Below, in pieces: positions 31,234 to 34,159 of a stretch of 34,159 nucleotides of DNA. The notes below the pieces were generated by a model. The model did no database searches, was not told where the DNA came from, and worked only from the letters and a program-made list of their open reading frames with translations. Positions within the stretch are counted from its first letter, which is position 1. Each line of letters starts with the position of its first letter. The position numbers were made by a program, and so were the translations under genes. Source of the DNA: Lachnospiraceae bacterium MD335 (GTDB taxonomy: Bacteria > Bacillota > Clostridia > Lachnospirales > Lachnospiraceae); the NCBI GenBank assembly GCA_000403335.2, contig KE159629.1, positions 916,488-950,646 on the forward strand. Reading direction: 5' to 3'.

Positions 31234-32157
31234 TCAGCGCCCCTCCTTCATCTCACCAAGCAGGGAAGAATGCTGCTTGCAGCAAGTCCGCATTGCGGAC
31301 GGTTCTTCCGCGTGAATGGTATTTTCATTCACGCTATCCCCGTCTTTTTCCGAGAATATCTCACGGTAAGTACCCGGTGCAAGTCCTATGAACTGGTTGA
31401 AGTAATTTGTAAAATGGCTCTGGTCTGAGAACCCTGTCCTGATTGCTGCCTCCACGGGCGGCACACCTTCCGATAACAGCTTTTTTGCCTCATTAATGCG
31501 GACTGTCTCAAGGTATCGGTACGGCGTGACTCCTTTTTCCTTTGTAAATGCCCGCAGCAGCGTTGACTTGCTAAGCCCTGCATGGCGGCATATCTGGTCT
31601 AAATAGATGCGCTCCGCAAAATGCGCTGTCATGTATTCGCAGGCTTTTTCAATCTCCTGCCTGCACTCCGGGATGCAGCTTTCAAATGGCTTCCCGTAAT
31701 TCTGGATGAGGTACGAGAGCAGGAACAGCAGGGTTTCCTCCTTCCCAAACTCCCCTGTCCCTTTCATGACCATCTCATGCAGTGAGCGCAGGTGGAAGGC
31801 TATTTCCTCATCACAGATAACATTCTTTGAAAATCCCGGAAGCTCCCGTTTCCCGGTAACTTCCTCCGCCAGATCGAGCATGACCTCCTTTGAAATGTTA
31901 AATCCCCGGTAATCAAACGTCCCTTCATCACTCTGCACGCAGGCATGGCTGTCACCCGGATTGAAAAGCACGATGCTCCCTTCTTCTATGGCATACTCCC
32001 TGTCCCGGCAGGAAAGCACACGCTCCCCTTTCTCTACAAACCCAATGACATAATGCTCATGGAAATGGCTTGGAAATGGCTGCACGATTCCCTCAAAGCG
32101 GTATGCCTCCATCCTCAATTCATCATCATATACCACTGTCCTTATTTCTTTCTTCAT
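31234..32157 (-). CDS. AraC-family transcriptional regulator
   Basis: A 307-residue regulator. The N-terminal cupin (PFPSHFHEHYVIGFVEKGERVLSCRDREYAIEEGSIVLFNPGDSHAC, about residues 28-75) would bind a small ligand. The C-terminal double HTH (about 165-265) has IYLDQICRHAGLSKSTLLRAFTKEKGVTPYRYL and VEAAIRTGFSDQSHFTNYFNQFIGLAPGTYRE. The ATG follows GGAGGGAATC; the 23-codon extension is not supported. It leads the operon and probably controls the exporter gene. Confidence 0.92.
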   Translation of the reverse strand: MKKEIRTVVYDDELRMEAYRFEGIVQPFPSHFHEHYVIGFVEKGERVLSCRDREYAIEEGSIVLFNPGDSHACVQSDEGTFDYRGFNISKEVMLDLAEEVTGKRELPGFSKNVICDEEIAFHLRSLHEMVMKGTGEFGKEETLLFLLSYLIQNYGKPFESCIPECRQEIEKACEYMTAHFAERIYLDQICRHAGLSKSTLLRAFTKEKGVTPYRYLETVRINEAKKLLSEGVPPVEAAIRTGFSDQSHFTNYFNQFIGLAPGTYREIFSEKDGDSVNENTIHAEEPSAMRTCCKQHSSLLGEMKEGR

Positions 32158-32441
32158 GTGGATTCCCTCCTTGTCAAAAGCCATTTTACCTCTTATTTTT
32201 TCCTGCGTCTTGTAAAATATCTTCATTTTTCAGATTTATCGGTTTTATTTCCTGCGGGGATTATCTGGATAAAATGAAACGGTTTTATGTGTATTGGAGG
32301 ATTTCGTTTGAATGTTATATTTTAGAAATAAAGAAATTCATGAATCACAAAAAAGAGCCTTTGATGAACAGCCCTTTTCCTTGTTTATCATTTATCCATT
32401 ATTTTCTATCGTTTTACTCATATACGAGCATGGAAACTCTG

Positions 32442-32640
32442 TATATTATCACGAAAACCCTTATATTATCACGAAAACTCCCATCCTGTTTCCGTGATAA
32501 TACGGGCAGTTTTCGTGTTTGTATATGGGTTTTGCCTGCGAGTATCGACTTTTGCGTGATAGTATCGAGTTTTTCCTGCGAGTATCCGAGTTTCCGTGAT
32601 AATAACCGACTTTTGCCTACGAGTATATACTCGCAGGCAA
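32442..32640. repeat. Iteron array with two alternating words
   Basis: About nine units of 20-21 bp. The first two are inverted (TATATTATCACGAAAA at 32442 and 32463). Then CGTGATAATA-type units (about 32493, 32555 variant, 32596) alternate with CTGCGAGTAT-type units (about 32536, 32576, 32617 variant), each preceded by TTTT or TTTCC. The array ends in the inverted pair GAGTATATACTC (32621-32632). No gene is supported in the array; short frames there merely read through the repeats. Confidence 0.8.
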
Positions 32641-32839
32641 AACAACCCCAGAACAAAGGTTCGCACCCTCACCAATGTAAAAATGCCCCTAAAAGCACAC
32701 GGAAATAATGTAACTTTGGAACCTATGCAGTGCCGAAAGTGCCGTGTTTACGGGCTTTGCAGGCTTTCCGTGTCCGTATCTGCCGGGGAAGGAGACACCC
32801 GCCTCGTTTGCACCCCGATACAAACAATAGAAACTCTGA

Positions 32840-33000
32840 GGGTGGGGTAACTTTTACATGGGATTTTACCCCACCCTATGATTTTTACCCCACCCCGCTG
32901 TTTTTTACCCCATTTACCCCGTGTGGCAATTTTCTACCCCACCCCTTTACCCCTCTACTTACCCCTTTTACCCCATGCGTTACCCCTCTTACCTCACCCA
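32840..33000. repeat. Array of TTTTACCCCACCC repeats
   Basis: GGGTGGGGTAA (32840-32850) faces TTACCCCACCC (32866-32876), followed by about eight direct variants of TTTTACCCC(ACCC) to position 33000. Spacing is irregular, between 8 and 30 bp. The stretch between the two arrays, 32641-32839, shows no supported gene. The array resembles binding-site clusters of replication initiators but no initiator gene is in view. Confidence 0.75.
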
Positions 33001-33050
33001 ATTTCGGAATGGGTTCTTTCTATAATAAGGGGTACTTTTCTGCAACTATG

Positions 33051-33407
33051 TTATTCCCCATCCCCTATCTGATTTAGCATCTTTACCAATATTTGAGGAA
33101 GCGGCACTCCAAGCCGATTGATATTCTTTAATATAGCAAGCCCTTCATTTGAAATGTAAAACAGAATAACTGTCGTCCGAATTGCATAACGGCTTTCAAT
33201 GATTGTACCTACAATATTGGAGACAATCACCAAAATAAATATTGCTGCTTTCTTAAACATATTCTTTAGCAAAAACACATTGGAACGCTTCTCATCCCCC
33301 ACGATCACAAGTAGCATTTCTGCTATGTAATTTATTACCATAAATACAATCAGCGCAGAAAGAAATTTATCAACCCCTCCCAATAATTGAATAATGTAGT
33401 CTGCCAT
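33051..33407 (-). CDS. Phage holin family protein (TcdE-like)
   Basis: A 118-residue membrane protein of the toxin-secretion/phage-lysis holin family: LLGGVDKFLSALIVFMVINYIAEML, then KNMFKKAAIFILVIVSNIVGTII, and RTTVILFYISNEGLAILKNINRLGVPLPQILVKML. It has three hydrophobic helices. The first 15-20 residues common in this family seem to be missing, and the ATG at 33407 lies 4 bp from the IS66 end at 33411, without a ribosome-binding site of its own. The insertion may have removed the original start. Confidence 0.75.
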   Translation of the reverse strand: MADYIIQLLGGVDKFLSALIVFMVINYIAEMLLVIVGDEKRSNVFLLKNMFKKAAIFILVIVSNIVGTIIESRYAIRTTVILFYISNEGLAILKNINRLGVPLPQILVKMLNQIGDGE

Positions 33408-33410
33408 ATT

Positions 33411-34159
33411 GTAAGCGTCAAATCGCTCGCCCTCAGTTAAAATGAAGCGTCGCTTAGTTGCGACGCTTGCTGTAGCAATCAACAGGCAGGTCTTTTGACC
33501 ACGGCATTAATGGCTCCAGCTGTGATTGTTCTATATTTCCATTTTCATCAAGCAGTCTTGGCAATTCTGTCAGCAAATGCTTGATGTAGTAATACACATT
33601 CAGTTTGTTGGCCCTGGCAGTTTCTGTAATACTGTAGATGGCTGCACTGGCCTGCGCTCCACGAACAGTATTGATGGTCATCCAGTTCTTGCGCCCAAGA
33701 GTAAAATTTCGCAAGGCACGCTCACTGGCTGAATCGTCTATAGGAATCTCACCATCCGTCAGGAACAGTTTCAGATACTCTTCCTGGTTTACACTGTAAT
33801 GAAGACCATCAGCTGCCTTACCTTTCGGAAGTAATGTTTTGTTTTCAAGGATTTCCTTTACCCACGCAAAATACTCCTCAACCAGAGGTTTGATTGAGGT
33901 CTGCCTCTCTTTCAGGCGTTCTTCCGGGGTAAGCTCCCGTAATGCGCCTTCAAGATCGTAGATGGCTCCGATGCGTACCAGGGCTTTGTATGCAGTCGAT
34001 TCTTTGATCGCCTTCTGGTTTCCCTTGCCGATTGCCTTGATGGCATCCGTAAAATCGCGTCTGGCATGCGCCTTATTCCAGTTCTCGAATAAGGCCCATT
34101 ATCCCAGAAGTATTGTTATTCCAGGAGAACTGCCAACATCAGTGTAAATCGGCAATTCT
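33411..34159 (-). mobile_element. IS66-family element (one end, continues past the window)
   Basis: GTAAGCGTCAAATCGCTCG at 33411 begins with GTAAGCG, the known form of IS66 inverted repeats. A 9-bp hairpin (AAGCGTCGC/GCGACGCTT, 33445-33468) overlaps the transposase stop. The other end is outside, so the target duplication cannot be checked. Confidence 0.75.
33454..34098 (-). pseudogene. IS66-family transposase, C-terminal part
   Basis: The open frame reads HARRDFTDAIKAIGKG near the start, LFLTDGEIPIDDSASERALR, then NFTLGRKNWMTINTVRGAQASAAIYSITETARANKL, the diagnostic C-terminal region of IS66 transposases including the E of the catalytic triad (ASERALR). It ends SKRRN. Upstream a TAA at 34099-34101 closes the frame just before the place where the preceding cysteine-tryptophan motif would be expected. 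This suggests a frameshift or internal deletion, as the sequence beyond does not read as IS66. Confidence 0.8.

Noticed and set aside
32442-32640. CRISPR array
   Set aside because: Units are directly joined and degenerate with no unique spacers of constant length, some are inverted, and no cas genes are present.
32414-32675. Minus-strand repeat proteins (LSRKLGYSQEK-like) in the iteron array
   Set aside because: Two frames read different repeats from the same 20-21-bp units, and neither has a start signal; the repeats are DNA elements.

Overview
The window looks like an accessory region from a Gram-positive Clostridia chromosome, most likely Lachnospiraceae. The support is strong GGAGG ribosome-binding sites, MobA/MobL relaxases of the type carried by Tn1549-like elements, AgrC/LytTR-type two-component genes, DUF6061-, DUF4177- and DUF6033-like proteins, and IS4, IS256 and IS66 elements. 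Family names are given from memory of sequence patterns; no database was searched.

Layout. (1) 1-1655: the 3' end of one IS4-type transposase and a complete second one. (2) About 1800-9595: remnant of an integrative mobilizable element (IME 1) with an iteron-like array, a three-hairpin oriT candidate and a MobA/MobL relaxase. An IS256 copy follows, then cargo: a repeat-rich lipoprotein with a membrane partner, two regulators, a small membrane protein and a DUF6061-like protein. Its integration module is missing where the IS4 element sits. (3) 9647-10288: a lone membrane-protein gene between att-like sequences. (4) About 10327-18526: a second IME of the same backbone that keeps tyrosine integrase, repressor and excisionase. 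It has its own iterons, oriT and relaxase (the relaxase has a one-base frameshift near its end). Its cargo is different: a Nudix-pyrophosphatase-like fusion, a GNAT acetyltransferase, an M24 peptidase-like protein and a KilA-N protein, ending with a second DUF6061-like gene. (5) 18642-19352: two small orphan genes. (6) 19443-23199: a piece of a Tn1549-like conjugative element (repressor, small mobilization genes, oriT hairpin) whose relaxase is cut off after about 125 codons. (7) 23339-28973: a minus-strand locus with a LytTR response regulator, an AgrC-like histidine kinase, a small lipoprotein and four proteins (one a pseudogene), three of which begin with an M-x-[IV]-[NS]-G-[IV]-G signature. 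(8) 29271-32157: an AraC regulator, EamA exporter, GNAT and DUF2000 operon. (9) 32442-33000: two dense repeat arrays that resemble replication-initiator iterons. (10) 33051-34159: a holin-like gene abutted by the end of an IS66 element.

How it fits together. The two IMEs share transfer and end sequences but carry unrelated cargo, which suggests tandem accretion at one site. In the oriT and end regions, paired arms differ between copies in a compensating way, so the folded shape seems to be what is kept. The two-component locus is the best candidate for an undescribed system: sensor and regulator are directly followed by the unusual GIG-type proteins, and two of those genes carry a repeated 5' leader, two a repeated 3' element.
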